From the NCBI GenBank assembly GCA_050014755.1, contig JBEKCS010000011.1, forward strand, positions 1 through 64,000: a stretch of DNA of 64,000 nt, in the 5' to 3' direction. The translations under genes were made by a program, and so were the position numbers. The notes under the pieces are model-generated. The model was given only the letters and a program-made list of their open reading frames with translations, was not told the origin of the DNA and did not search any database. The DNA comes from Bog-756 sp050014755. Its GTDB lineage: Bacteria; Actinomycetota; Acidimicrobiia; Acidimicrobiales; RAAP-2. Positions 17,122 to 29,003 of the stretch are shown in pieces; the stretch's first letter is position 1; the number at the start of each line of letters is the position of its first letter.

Positions 17122-18216
17122 TCAGAGGACCCCGGTGAGGGTGCCCACCGGCATGCGGAGGTCGGCCAGCATCTGGAGGTCCTCGTCGGCCGAGCGACCG
17201 AGCGTGGTGAGGTAGTTGCCGACGATGAGGGCGTTGATACCCGAGGTCATCCCCATGGACTGCAGCTCCCGGAGCGTGACCTCCCGACCCCCCGCATAGC
17301 GCAGGATGACCCCGGGGAGTCCGAGCCGGAACAGGGCGATCCAACGGATGGCCTCCCAGGCGGCCACCGGCTGCTCGCCGCCGAGGGGGGTACCGGGACG
17401 GGGGTTCAAGAAGTTGAGGGGAACCTCGGTGGGGTCCAGCTCCTGGAGCTGTGTCAGCAGCTCGATGCGCTGCTCGTCGGACTCACCCATGCCGATCAGG
17501 GCGCCGCAGCACAGCTCCATGCCGTGGTCGCGGACCAGCCGGCAGGTCTCCTCACGCTCCTCCCAGGTGTGGGACGTCACCACCGAGGGGAAGAAGGACC
17601 GGGAGGTCTCGAGATTGTGGTTGTAGCGGTGGACCCCACCCTCGGCGAACCGCCGTGCCTGGTCCTCGGTCAACAGGCCGGCGCTGACGGCGACGTTGAG
17701 GCCCGTGCGCTCCCGCACCATCGGGACGAGCTCCAGGATCCGCTGCATGGTGCGCTCGTCGGGACCCCGGACGGCCAGGACGATGCAGAACTCGGAGGCG
17801 CCGGCAGCCTTGGTCTCCTCGGCGGCCTGCAGCACCTCGTCGGCGTCGAGGAACGGGGTGGCCTTGACCGGGGTGTCGAATCGGGACGACTGGGAGCAGA
17901 AGTGGCAGTCCTCGGGGCAGCCGCCGGTCTTGGCGGACAGGATGCCCTCCACCTCGACCTCCGGCCCGCACCAGGCCAGACGCACCTGGTGGGCCAGTGC
18001 GGCCAGGGATGTCACGTAACCATCGGGTAGGGCGGCCAGGCCGGCCAGTTCGTCGCCGGTGAGGAGCCGTCGTTCGTCGAGGAGCGCGGCCTCGGCGGCG
18101 TGGATGCGGGCCCGGGCGACCGACGGGTCGATGTCGGGGCGTTCGGGCTCGCCGCGCCTAGGGGGTGAGAGGGTGACGGCGGTGGGTGCGGGGGCGCTGG
18201 CGGAGTCTCCGGGCAT
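17122..18216 (-). CDS. bioB: Biotin synthase
   Basis: A radical SAM enzyme of 364 residues inserting sulfur into dethiobiotin. The [4Fe-4S] motif CPEDCHFCSQ (Cys 100, 104, 107) is intact, as are YNHNLETS, the GMELCCGALIGMGE segment and FLNPRPGTPL of the [2Fe-2S]/SAM core. An N-terminal extension of about 60 residues with a predicted helix precedes the barrel. ATG 18216 is preferred; a start at 18297 would add 27 basic residues. The gene is separated from bioAFD by about 9 kb but has a BsaP-like partner immediately downstream, so the complete late pathway (A, F, D, B) is in this window. Confidence 0.93.
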   Translation of the reverse strand: MPGDSASAPAPTAVTLSPPRRGEPERPDIDPSVARARIHAAEAALLDERRLLTGDELAGLAALPDGYVTSLAALAHQVRLAWCGPEVEVEGILSAKTGGCPEDCHFCSQSSRFDTPVKATPFLDADEVLQAAEETKAAGASEFCIVLAVRGPDERTMQRILELVPMVRERTGLNVAVSAGLLTEDQARRFAEGGVHRYNHNLETSRSFFPSVVTSHTWEEREETCRLVRDHGMELCCGALIGMGESDEQRIELLTQLQELDPTEVPLNFLNPRPGTPLGGEQPVAAWEAIRWIALFRLGLPGVILRYAGGREVTLRELQSMGMTSGINALIVGNYLTTLGRSADEDLQMLADLRMPVGTLTGVL

Positions 18217-18274
18217 GGCGGCAACGGTACCCGTCGGGACGACCCCGGCGGAAACCGGGCGCCGGCGCGGGCCG

Positions 18275-19117
18275 TCAGCCCTTGGCCGGTGGGTCACCGA
18301 ACACCGGTGGGCGCTTCTCGCGTAGGGCGGCCACGCCCTCGCGATAGTCCGGCCCGGCCATCATCGGATCGAGCAGCGCCTCGGCGGCCCGGACCGACTC
18401 CGCGGCCGTCATGTGGAACGACTCGTAGACCTGGCGTTTGGAGGCGGCGAGCGAGGCCGGGGAGACGGTGGTGGCGAGCGTCAGCGCGTAGCGGTGGACG
18501 TGCTCGAGCAGGTCGGCCCCCTCGACGACATCGGTCACCAGGCCGAATCCATGGGCCTGGTCGGCGTCGAAGGTCCGGCTGGTCAAGATGAGGTCCAGTG
18601 CCCGGGACAGACCGACCAGCTTGGGCAGGAGCCAGGCCAGGCCGAAGGCGCAGGGGAGCCCGAGCTTGCCGTGGGCCGTGGTGAACTTCGCCCCCCTGGC
18701 GGCGAATCGCAGGTCGCAGTAGCACGAGAGGGCGAAGCCGATCCCGGCGACCGGCCCGTTGATGGCGGCCAGGATCGGCTTGTCGACGCCGAAGTGGTAG
18801 GCGAGTTCGGCGTCGAACTCCGGCCGCACGCCGTAGCCGGGGGTGGCCAGGTCGTCCGGGGCCCCCGAGTCGTAGGAGCCGCGCTCGGCGTGGCCGGCCA
18901 GGTCCTCGGATTCGGCCCCGGCGCAGAAGCCCCGTCCGCTTCCGGTGACCACGATGACCCGCACGGCGGGGTCGTCGGCGGCCGACTGGAGGAGCGAGCG
19001 GTACTCGGCGTTCATCGTCGCCGTCCAGGCGTTGAGGCGCTCGGGTCGGTCGAGGGTGATCGTGGCGATCCGGTCGACGACCTCGTAGCGGGTCGCCTCG
19101 AGGGTGGACGGTGTCAT
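18275..19117 (-). CDS. Enoyl-CoA hydratase/isomerase (crotonase) family protein
   Basis: 280 residues with the crotonase fold. VTGSGRGFCAGAE and the oxyanion-hole segment NGPVAGIGFALSCYCDLRF are typical. Aligned by eye to rat enoyl-CoA hydratase, the two catalytic glutamates fall on a His (TTAHGKLGLP) and an Asp (RALDLIL), so straight hydratase activity is doubtful; isomerase, hydrolase or other crotonase chemistry is possible. Start ATG 19117. It lies 46 bases after the adenosylhomocysteinase gene on the same strand, but a functional link is not evident. Confidence 0.8.
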   Translation of the reverse strand: MTPSTLEATRYEVVDRIATITLDRPERLNAWTATMNAEYRSLLQSAADDPAVRVIVVTGSGRGFCAGAESEDLAGHAERGSYDSGAPDDLATPGYGVRPEFDAELAYHFGVDKPILAAINGPVAGIGFALSCYCDLRFAARGAKFTTAHGKLGLPCAFGLAWLLPKLVGLSRALDLILTSRTFDADQAHGFGLVTDVVEGADLLEHVHRYALTLATTVSPASLAASKRQVYESFHMTAAESVRAAEALLDPMMAGPDYREGVAALREKRPPVFGDPPAKG

Positions 19118-19163
19118 GTGTGGGTCGTCTCGCCGGCGGGGTGGCCCGGCCGGGAGGATCCGG

Positions 19164-20615
<1,452 letters not shown>

Positions 20616-20825
20616 GTGGCTCCTTCGTCGTGGCGACCCCTGCGGGGACGGTGCTCAGCGGCACGGACCGATCGGCTCGTGCGCGTGCGCCCCGACCCCC
20701 GTCTTGGCCGTAGCCCAGGCCCCGGAGACGCTCCCGCGATGATAGTGCACGCATCCCATGGAACCGCCGGAAGCGGGCCCGCCCGGGTCCGGAACGGGAG
20801 GCTGTGTCCTGGCGCCCTCGGGGTG

Positions 20826-21524
20826 TTACTCGACGATGTCGTCTGCCGGCGGATGGATGGGCGCGCCGTCGAACATGGCCAGATAGGGATCGGGGTCGCC
20901 CTCCCAGGCGAGAGCGTGGATCTGGTCCAGGGACCGCCTCCCGGTGATGAGCCGGTACAGGGTGAAGGTGTCGGTGGTGAGCCTGACGCCGGGGGGCCCG
21001 GAACCGATCGTCGTCGAGAACCCAGGCGTGTCGAGGCTGAGCGCAGGCAGCCCGGTGCGGCCGACGAAGCGGGTCATCCCTGCGACCATGAACTCCAGAC
21101 CGACCAGCACGCTCGGGGCGTCCCGTCCGCCGGACCGGCCGAGGGCGCCGCGGAGGTCATGCTCGTGGACGCCCGCATCGAAGGTGATCTGGGCGGAGAC
21201 CCGGTCGGGCAGGCCGGCCGCCTGCTCCTCGAACCCGGGGGCGACCGTGTTCCAGGCCTCGACCAGTCCGGCCAGGCCGATGGACGAGAACCGGTCGACG
21301 TGGGCCGACGTCCACTCGAGGCTCCCGGCGTTGGCCAGGTTGCCGTCGCAGGTGTCGCGTGCCACCCCGTAGACGTGGGCGACGAGGTCGGTCACGCTCC
21401 AGCCCGGACAGGCGGGGACCGGGGTGGCCGCCGCGTCGGCGTCGGGCACGCCCGCGAGCGCGTCGGTCAGTCGTACCCGCATGTCGGTGTACGCGGCCGC
21501 GGACTCGATCGATGTGGGCAGCAC
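20826..21524 (-). CDS. Maleylpyruvate isomerase family, mycothiol-dependent type
   Basis: 232 residues with the DinB/MDMPI N-terminal four-helix fold of actinobacterial enzymes that use mycothiol or act as detoxification transferases. CPGWSVTDLVAHVYGVARD carries the first metal-binding His, and ITFDAGVHEHDLRGALG the paired His/Asp motif. The C-terminal half is a small alpha/beta domain. The real substrate is unknown; most family members are uncharacterised. Start ATG 21524. It diverges from metY, sharing a 211-base region with a long hairpin and a candidate operator. Confidence 0.78.
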   Translation of the reverse strand: MLPTSIESAAAYTDMRVRLTDALAGVPDADAAATPVPACPGWSVTDLVAHVYGVARDTCDGNLANAGSLEWTSAHVDRFSSIGLAGLVEAWNTVAPGFEEQAAGLPDRVSAQITFDAGVHEHDLRGALGRSGGRDAPSVLVGLEFMVAGMTRFVGRTGLPALSLDTPGFSTTIGSGPPGVRLTTDTFTLYRLITGRRSLDQIHALAWEGDPDPYLAMFDGAPIHPPADDIVE

Positions 21525-21557
21525 GGGACCTCCCGGTGACGGGGTGCCACCTCCTGA

Positions 21558-21588
21558 GTAGGGTGGCGATCGGACCTCGCCACCCTAC
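21558..21588. promoter_or_regulatory. 12-base-pair perfect hairpin in the MDMPI-metY divergent region
   Basis: gtagggtggcga (21558-21569) is followed by a 7-base loop and its exact complement tcgccaccctac (21577-21588). It sits 34 bases upstream of the MDMPI-like start and about 150 upstream of metY. It could be a regulator site, or an attenuator in the leader of the minus-strand gene. Confidence 0.55.
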
Positions 21589-21638
21589 GGGACCCGGCCG
21601 ACCCGCCGGCGCTCCGCGCCGGGGCGGTGCCGGACAAT

Positions 21639-21681
21639 TTGACCCAGTAAGTTGACCCGGCAGGTCATATTTTGTCAGTAT
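21639..21681 (+). promoter_or_regulatory. Candidate metY promoter with TGACC-N5-GGTCA operator
   Basis: An AT-richer island carries ttgaccc twice (21639-21645 and 21652-21658). The second is followed after 18 bases by cagtat (21676-21681), a plausible -35/-10 pair. It also forms the inverted repeat tgacc-cggca-ggtca (21653-21667), suggesting a dimeric regulator binding on the promoter, perhaps methionine or sulfur responsive (inference from the downstream genes). Confidence 0.45.
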
Positions 21682-21735
21682 CGGGTCCCGTCCGGTGGGG
21701 CCCGAAAGCCGCACGTCCGTCGAAGGAGACACGCC

Positions 21736-23030
<1,295 letters not shown>

Positions 23031-23034
<4 letters not shown>

Positions 23035-24161
23035 CGGGCGCTCGCGCCGCCCTGTCCTGGCAACCCGGCGACGAACCCGGAGCGCGCCGGTTCGCCCTCC
23101 TGGCGACCGACGACACGGCCGGCCTCCCGTTGGAGAGTGGGTCATTCCTGCCCGGGCTCACCGTGGCCTACGAGACGTGGGGGTCGCCGGACTCGGCGCG
23201 GTCGAACGCCGTATTGGTGCTCCACGCGCTCACCGGCGACTCGCACGCCGCCGGCCCGGCGGGCCCCGGACATCCCACGGCCGGATGGTGGGACCGGCTG
23301 ATCGGGCCCGGGGCCCCGATCGACACCGACCGCTACTACGTGGTCAGCCCCAATGTGCTGGGCGGTTGCCAGGGGACCACCGGGCCGTCTTCGGCCGCTC
23401 CCGACGGAAAGCCGTGGGGAGCGAGGTTCCCGACGCTCACCATCCGGGACCAGGTCGCGGCGGAGGTTCTGCTGGCCGAGCACCTGGGTATCGATCGGTG
23501 GGCCGCGGTCGTCGGCGGGTCGATGGGGGGCATGCGGGTGCTCGAGTGGTGCGTCGGCCACCCGGACCGGGTGGACCGGGCCGCCGTCCTGGCCGTGGGC
23601 GCGGCCGCCACCGCCGAACAGGTGGCCCTGTGCTCGGTGCAGTGCCGGGCCATCCGCCTCGATCCCGACTTCACCGGTGGCGACTACTACGGCACGGGGG
23701 TGGCACCGGTCGCGGGGATGGCCCTGGCCCGGGGCATCGGTCAGATCTCCTACCGCACCCGACAGGAGTTCGACGACCGGTTCGGCCACCTCCCCCAGGG
23801 GGACGAGGACCCCTTGCGGGGCGGGAGGTTCGCCGTGGAATCCTACCTCGAGCACCAGGGGACGAAGCTGGCCGCCCGATTCGATCCGAACTCGTACCTG
23901 GTGCTCAGCGGGGCGATGAACAGCCACGACGTCGGCCGGGGCCGGGGAGGTGTGGCGTCGGCGCTGTCCGCGGTGACCGCCGAGGTGCGCGTGGCCGGCA
24001 TCGACTCGGACCGGCTCTACCCGCTGCCGCTCCAGGCCGAGCTGGCCGAGCTGCTGCCGGGAGGGCGCCCCCTCGAGGTGGTCCACTCGGCCTTCGGCCA
24101 CGACGGATTCCTGCTCGAGGCCGACCAGGTCGGTGCGGTGGTCGCCGCTGCACTCGGGTAG
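23031..24161 (+). CDS. metX: Homoserine O-acetyltransferase
   Basis: An alpha/beta hydrolase-fold transferase of 376 residues that acetylates homoserine from acetyl-CoA. NAVLVLHALTGDSHAAG and PNVLGGCQGTTGPSS precede the nucleophile elbow VVGGSMGGMRVLEWC; FAVESYLEHQG and the C-terminal HSAFGHDGFLLE (catalytic His) complete it. GTG 23031 lies in the metY stop, giving translational coupling and supplying the metY substrate directly. The N-terminal 25 residues are not conserved. Some relatives prefer succinyl-CoA; acetyl-CoA is assumed from the pairing with metY. Confidence 0.92.
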
Positions 24162-24230
24162 CGGCAGGGGAAGACGACGAGGGACGGTCCCGACCCCGGG
24201 GCGTGGCCCTGAACCGGCTCACACGGTCGG

Positions 24231-25181
24231 TCAGCCTCCGGCGTACCAGCGTCGGAGCTCGTCCAGCCCCTGGTCCACGCCGACCTGTGGTCGCCACCGG
24301 AGGACCCGCTGGGTGTCGGCCTGGTCGAACCAGTGGGCCACCGACAGCTGGCGGGCGGCGAAGTGGGTGAGGGGCGGCTCCTCTCCGGGCCACAGCCGCC
24401 CGAGGACGCGACCGGCCAGCGCGGTCACCGGCGCGGGGACCGAGCGGACCCGTGGGTCGATGCCTGCGGCCTCCAGGATCCCCTCGACGAGCTCGGCCAG
24501 GGGTCGGGGGTCGTCGCCGGTGACCACCCATGCCCGCCCCACCGCCTCGTCGGAATCGGCGGTCCGGTCGAGGCCGGCCACGATGGCGTCGGCCGCGTCG
24601 TCGACGTAGGTGGTGGCCACCAGTGGGCGGCCGTGGTCGGGCAGGAACAGGCGACCCTGGCGGGCCCGCTCGACGATGCGGCCGACGAGCTGGGTGTCCC
24701 CCGGGCCCCAGACGAGGTGGGGGCGGACGACCACGGTGGGAACGGTGGAGTGCTCCAGGACGTAGTTCTCGGCGATGGCCTTGGACCGGGCGTAGGCGTC
24801 ACGCCCCCGGTAGGCGGCAGGCTCGGTGCCGACACCCACCGCGGGCCCACCGTCGAAGGCGACGGACGGTGACGACACGTGCACCAGACGCCCGCACCGG
24901 GCGGCGGCGGACACCACGTTGCGGGTCCCCACCACGTTGACCCGGTAGGCGCGCTCCCACCCCGGACGGGGTGCCACCAGCGCGGCCAGGTGGACGATGG
25001 CGTCCTGCTCCGCGGCCGCGGCCATGACCGTTGCCGGGTCGGTGACGTCACCGAGGGCGTCGGTCGTCCCGGCGCCACTCGGCGAGCGCTGGAAGCAGGT
25101 CACCTGGTCACCCCGAGCGACCAGGTCTGCCGCCACGGCCCGGCCGATCAGGCTCGACCCCCCGGTGACCAGGACCCTCAT
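24231..25181 (-). CDS. oleD: OleD-type NADPH 2-alkyl-3-ketoacid reductase
   Basis: A 316-residue extended SDR of the 3-beta-HSD/epimerase type. The dinucleotide motif TGGSSLIG (6-13), the active pair YARSK (Tyr 130, Lys 134) and HVSSPSVAF are intact. On its own it would be an epimerase-like protein; its role as OleD, reducing the 2-alkyl-3-ketoacid made by OleA, is inferred from the position after oleA and oleBC. The ATG overlaps the oleBC stop (ATGA), so it is coupled. Last gene of the cluster, facing metX. Confidence 0.82.
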   Translation of the reverse strand: MRVLVTGGSSLIGRAVAADLVARGDQVTCFQRSPSGAGTTDALGDVTDPATVMAAAAEQDAIVHLAALVAPRPGWERAYRVNVVGTRNVVSAAARCGRLVHVSSPSVAFDGGPAVGVGTEPAAYRGRDAYARSKAIAENYVLEHSTVPTVVVRPHLVWGPGDTQLVGRIVERARQGRLFLPDHGRPLVATTYVDDAADAIVAGLDRTADSDEAVGRAWVVTGDDPRPLAELVEGILEAAGIDPRVRSVPAPVTALAGRVLGRLWPGEEPPLTHFAARQLSVAHWFDQADTQRVLRWRPQVGVDQGLDELRRWYAGG

Positions 25182-27652
25182 CGCCCGGCGAGGAAGTCGC
25201 CGACGTCGGCCGCCAGCGAGATCCGGTCGACCTTGGACTGGTGCCGTCGATCGAACGGAAGGACACCCTCGAGGACGGCCGCCACCCGGTGGGGGCAGGC
25301 GTCGCGGACCGCGACGCGCAACGGGTGGCCGGCGACCCGGAGCGGGACGGAAGCTTCGACGACGATGCACAGCACCTGGCTCCCGGCCGGGCCGACTCCC
25401 ACGGCCGCCACCTGCCGGCCGGTGGCCTCCCGGATCGGCCCTTCGACGGCGACGCTGGCCACCGGACCGTCGGGCGCGTCGATGACGTGGCGGCGCCTCC
25501 CGAGCTGGAACAGCAGACCGTCCTCGACGTAGCCGACGTCGCCGGTCCGGTGGAACCGCAGTCCGCCGTGGACGGCCCAGGTGGCCACGTCGGCGGACCA
25601 GGCCGCGTCGTAGCCGTCGAACATCCACGGCGCGTGCACCAGGATCTCGCCCCAGCCGGACCCGTCGTCGACCGGACGGCTGGGATCGTCGAGCACGGTG
25701 ATCACGATGGTGCATCCCGGAACCGGCCGACCGGTGCAGTTGCCTCCGAGCCGCCCCGTCCGGACGGGGGCAGTCCCGTCGGTCACCGGAAGGCACTCGG
25801 TCATGCCGTAGGGCGCACGCACGTCGCCGCCGGTGATCCGTCGGATCCCTTCGACCAGGTCCACGGGGATGGGCGCTCCGGCCAGCATGACCAGGTCGAT
25901 GGGGGCGGTCCGTCCTCCGGCGGTGGCAATGATCCGGCGGGCCGAGGCGGGAGAGAGCCACGCCACCGTCACCCGGGCCCGGCACAGTGCGGCGGCCAGT
26001 TCGTCGAATCCGAGCGCGGACGGCTCGGCCACGTCGAAATCGGGACGGACACAGGTCATCTGCAGCGAGGGGGCGAGGAGCATGAACGGGCCGAACGAGG
26101 TGGTGAACGCGTCACCCGGGCGCATCCCGAACAGCGGCGCGACCACGTCCCGCTGGGCGGCCAGCGCCCCGTGGGTATAGCGGACCGCCTTGGCCGGACC
26201 GGTGCCCCCGGACGTGTGGACGATGGCGGCGACGTCGCCGGCAGCGACCGTCACGGGCGTGAACGCCGAGCACGAGGCACGGGCCGGGGCGAGGTGGACG
26301 GCCCCCGGAAACGGTGTGAAGCAGGCCATGGCGGAACCGGGGGCGAACCGCAGGGTCCTGGCCAAGGCCAACGTGGCCGGAGTCCCCACCGTCCACGAAG
26401 GGGCGCTCGCCCGGATGAGCCGGCGGAGCCGGCGGATGCCGGCCGACGCGTCGGCTACGACGGGGATCCCGCCGGCCTTCCACACGGCGCCGGCGGCGAC
26501 CAGGAGCTCGCAGCTCGGAGGGACCAGGAGCGACACACGATCGCCGGCGCGCAGGCCGGCGTCGGCCAGGGCGCGGGCAGCCTCCGACGAACGGGCGTCG
26601 AGATCGGCCCACGACAGCACCCCGTCGGGTCCGTCGTAGGCGGGGGAGGTGTCGCCTCGGCGATCCCCGAGCGAGGCCAGTACCGACTCGAACCCCGATC
26701 GGTTATCGTCGGCCGGAGCCACCGAGACGGCCTGGGGGTGCCGGAGCCCGTCGAGCCACCGGGCGATGACTGCGCCCACCGGTGCGTCGAGCGTCACCAG
26801 ATGGCCGGCGTCGGCGAACCGCTCCACATCGGCGTGGGGGACCCGGGACCGCAGGTCGGCCAGGAACCGGTCGTGGAACACCGGGTCACGACCGCCCCAA
26901 AGCAGCAGGGTCGGCCGGGGGTGGGCCTCGAGCACGGCGGCACACTCCTGGAGCGCGACGTAGGACGGGTCGTCCGGGGTGACTGGGATGTCGGACACGA
27001 AGTCACGGACGGCCTCGCGCCGCTCGGGGCTGCGGTACGGGGCGCGCAACGCAGCGCGGTGGGTGCGCGACGTCATCAACGCCGTGCCGCCCACGAAGGC
27101 GGACGTCCGACGACAGCTCAGGTCGACCAGGCCGCGGGCCAGGGCGATCAGTGGTGGAACGGCGACGTCGGTGGGCTTGGCCACGGCCGTGTCGGCCAGG
27201 ATGAGCGCCTCGACCTCCAGCGAGCCCGAGGCACCCACGGCGATCGGGCCGCCCCAGTCATGGGCGGCCAGCACGAACGGCCCCTCGACCTCCTGGCGGC
27301 AGAAGTTGGCCAGCTCGACCACCCGATCGGCCAGCCGTCGGGGTCGGCCCCGCTCCGACCAGCCCATACCGGTCTGGTCCACGGCGACCACCCGCCACGC
27401 CGGTGCCAGCGTGGCGAGGACGTCGCGCCATACGTAGGCCCAGGTCGGGTTTCCATGGACGCACACGATCGTCCCTTCGGGGCCGGGACCGGTGTCGAGG
27501 ACGTGCCAGTCGACCGGTCGGCCGTCGGATCCGTCGATGGTGACCCGCCGGGACCACGCCGGGTCGAGTCCCCACGAGGTCAGGCGGCCGGCGGCAGGGG
27601 ACGGAGATGGCGGCGACACCGGTGCACCGGTGGCCGGCCGGGTCGGGGCCAC
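25178..27652 (-). CDS. oleBC: OleB-OleC fusion: beta-lactone decarboxylase and beta-lactone synthetase
   Basis: 824 residues with two catalytic domains. Residues about 30-305 are an alpha/beta hydrolase of haloalkane-dehalogenase type: HGNPTW (66-71), nucleophile Asp in AAHDWGG (Asp 132), acid Asp 256 and His 284. Residues about 330-820 are an AMP-ligase-type domain with HTSGGTGPAKAV (479-490) and YGMTECLP. In olefin biosynthesis OleC closes the beta-hydroxy acid to a beta-lactone and OleB decarboxylates it to a cis-olefin. Fusion of the two is known from some actinobacteria. GTG 27652 lies four bases past the oleA stop. Confidence 0.87.
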   Translation of the reverse strand: MAPTRPATGAPVSPPSPSPAAGRLTSWGLDPAWSRRVTIDGSDGRPVDWHVLDTGPGPEGTIVCVHGNPTWAYVWRDVLATLAPAWRVVAVDQTGMGWSERGRPRRLADRVVELANFCRQEVEGPFVLAAHDWGGPIAVGASGSLEVEALILADTAVAKPTDVAVPPLIALARGLVDLSCRRTSAFVGGTALMTSRTHRAALRAPYRSPERREAVRDFVSDIPVTPDDPSYVALQECAAVLEAHPRPTLLLWGGRDPVFHDRFLADLRSRVPHADVERFADAGHLVTLDAPVGAVIARWLDGLRHPQAVSVAPADDNRSGFESVLASLGDRRGDTSPAYDGPDGVLSWADLDARSSEAARALADAGLRAGDRVSLLVPPSCELLVAAGAVWKAGGIPVVADASAGIRRLRRLIRASAPSWTVGTPATLALARTLRFAPGSAMACFTPFPGAVHLAPARASCSAFTPVTVAAGDVAAIVHTSGGTGPAKAVRYTHGALAAQRDVVAPLFGMRPGDAFTTSFGPFMLLAPSLQMTCVRPDFDVAEPSALGFDELAAALCRARVTVAWLSPASARRIIATAGGRTAPIDLVMLAGAPIPVDLVEGIRRITGGDVRAPYGMTECLPVTDGTAPVRTGRLGGNCTGRPVPGCTIVITVLDDPSRPVDDGSGWGEILVHAPWMFDGYDAAWSADVATWAVHGGLRFHRTGDVGYVEDGLLFQLGRRRHVIDAPDGPVASVAVEGPIREATGRQVAAVGVGPAGSQVLCIVVEASVPLRVAGHPLRVAVRDACPHRVAAVLEGVLPFDRRHQSKVDRISLAADVGDFLAGR

Positions 27653-27656
27653 CGCC

Positions 27657-28676
27657 CTACCAGATGACTTCGACGGCGGCGCAGTTGAGACCGGAGCCGA
27701 TGCCCATGAGGAGCACCCGCTCGCCCACCGAGATCTCGTCGGCCACAGTTGACAACGTGTACGGCACGGCCGCCGGACCGATGTTCCCGAAGTTCGGGTA
27801 GGTGAGAGGGACGAGGTCCATGTCGACCCCGAGCAGCTCGCACAGCTTGCGGGTGTGCACGGCGGAGACCTGGTGCATGACGTAGCGGTCGCACGTCTTC
27901 CAGTCCCAGCCGGCAGCGACCGAGGCGTCGAACGCCTCGCGGGCGAGGTTCAGACCGTTCTCGAGCAGCGCGGCGGTGTCGGTTCGCATGGTGTCGAGGT
28001 CCCCGACGCACAGGTCGTGACTGTCGGTGGCGGCCCTGGAGATCCCACCGAGGTACCGGTGACCTCCGGCACGGGGTCCGCCCATGACCACGGCCGCGCC
28101 TCCCGAACCGAGGGTGAGCGACGCGAACTGGTCGAACAGGTCAGTGGCAGTGGTCGTCGGTTGGCGGAGTCGTGCGATGGTGGCCAACTGGGTGTAGCGA
28201 CTGCCCTCGCCGTCGACGACCAGGACGGTGCGGGCCTGCCCGGTCTCGATGGCCATGGCGCCGACCTGCATGGCGTTGACGAAGCCGAGGCAGGCGTTGC
28301 CGATGTCGAAGTTGACGCACTCGGGCCCCAGGCCCAGGCGGAAGTGGACCGAGCAGGCAACGCTGGGCTCGAGGTGGTGTTTGCACACCGAGGTCGAGAT
28401 GAGCATGTCGACCTCGGAGGGGGCGACCCCGGCGAGCTCGAGCGCTCGGTGCCCGGCCAGTGCCGCCGCCTCGTCGAAGGTGACGTCCTCGGGCCACCAG
28501 CGCCGTTCCACGATCCCGGCGACCGATTCGAGGAGTCCGGGTCGGATGCCGGTCCGGTCGTAGGTCTCGGCCAACTGCTCGTCGATCCAGGCCGAGGTGA
28601 CCACCTCGGGCGCCTCCGCGTGACCCACGCTCCAGATCGTCGGACGCGTGAATTCGATACGAGGCTGCACTGCCAC
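27657..28676 (-). CDS. oleA: OleA thiolase-type acyl-CoA head-to-head condensing enzyme
   Basis: A 339-residue ketosynthase III-like thiolase. The triad is Cys 129 (IGNACLGF), His 268 (VMHQVS) and Asn 298 (FGNIGP). Glu 103 in HHLEPS lies 26 residues before the Cys, the spacing of the special catalytic glutamate in Xanthomonas OleA, which separates it from FabH. OleA joins two fatty acyl-CoAs into a 2-alkyl-3-ketoacid. Start GTG 28676, with GTG 28670 possible. First gene of oleA-oleBC-oleD. The desaturase at 15.4 kb could supply unsaturated chains (inference). Confidence 0.87.
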   Translation of the reverse strand: MAVQPRIEFTRPTIWSVGHAEAPEVVTSAWIDEQLAETYDRTGIRPGLLESVAGIVERRWWPEDVTFDEAAALAGHRALELAGVAPSEVDMLISTSVCKHHLEPSVACSVHFRLGLGPECVNFDIGNACLGFVNAMQVGAMAIETGQARTVLVVDGEGSRYTQLATIARLRQPTTTATDLFDQFASLTLGSGGAAVVMGGPRAGGHRYLGGISRAATDSHDLCVGDLDTMRTDTAALLENGLNLAREAFDASVAAGWDWKTCDRYVMHQVSAVHTRKLCELLGVDMDLVPLTYPNFGNIGPAAVPYTLSTVADEISVGERVLLMGIGSGLNCAAVEVIW

Positions 28677-29003
28677 AGGTTACGACCTTCCGCGGGCACT
28701 TCCGTCCAGACCGATGACGCCCCGTCCGACCTGGTCGGCGACGGCGACGGCGACGGCGACGGCCCCGGCCGTGGCCCCGATCCTGCGGGTCGTGGCAGGC
28801 ATGTCGCCGAACCCCCGGGGCCGTCGAGGGCGGAGGCGTGTCGAGCGACCCTGATCGGCCATCGGTGACGTATTCGTGACGCCACCGATACGGGGAGACA
28901 ACCCAGGGATGAACTCTCTGTGACATGGCGATATGAGTGAGCGCGGCCGTGAGGGCCGATGTTAGGAAAGGCCAGCTTCGGTCCCCCCCATGGAGGTTCA
29001 CAG
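28677..29003. other. Non-coding divergent region between oleA and a secreted-protein gene
   Basis: 327 bases without a convincing gene. It contains a short ggcgac tandem run at about 28737-28763 and an inverted repeat atcggtg (28861-28867) / caccgat (28883-28889) with a 15-base spacer. tggagg at 28991-28996 is the ribosome site of the following gene. Promoters for both directions must lie here, but no clear -35/-10 pair was found. Confidence 0.5.

Noticed and set aside
20616..20760. SAH riboswitch upstream of adenosylhomocysteinase
   Set aside because: The leader has gggagcg and ggcctggg segments, but the conserved pairing GAGGAGCGCUGC with CAGGCUCG and the pseudoknot strand are absent.
28680..28901. 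Small minus-strand frame in the oleA upstream region
   Set aside because: Product is dominated by the Val-Ala encoded by the gacggc repeat, and there is no ribosome site.
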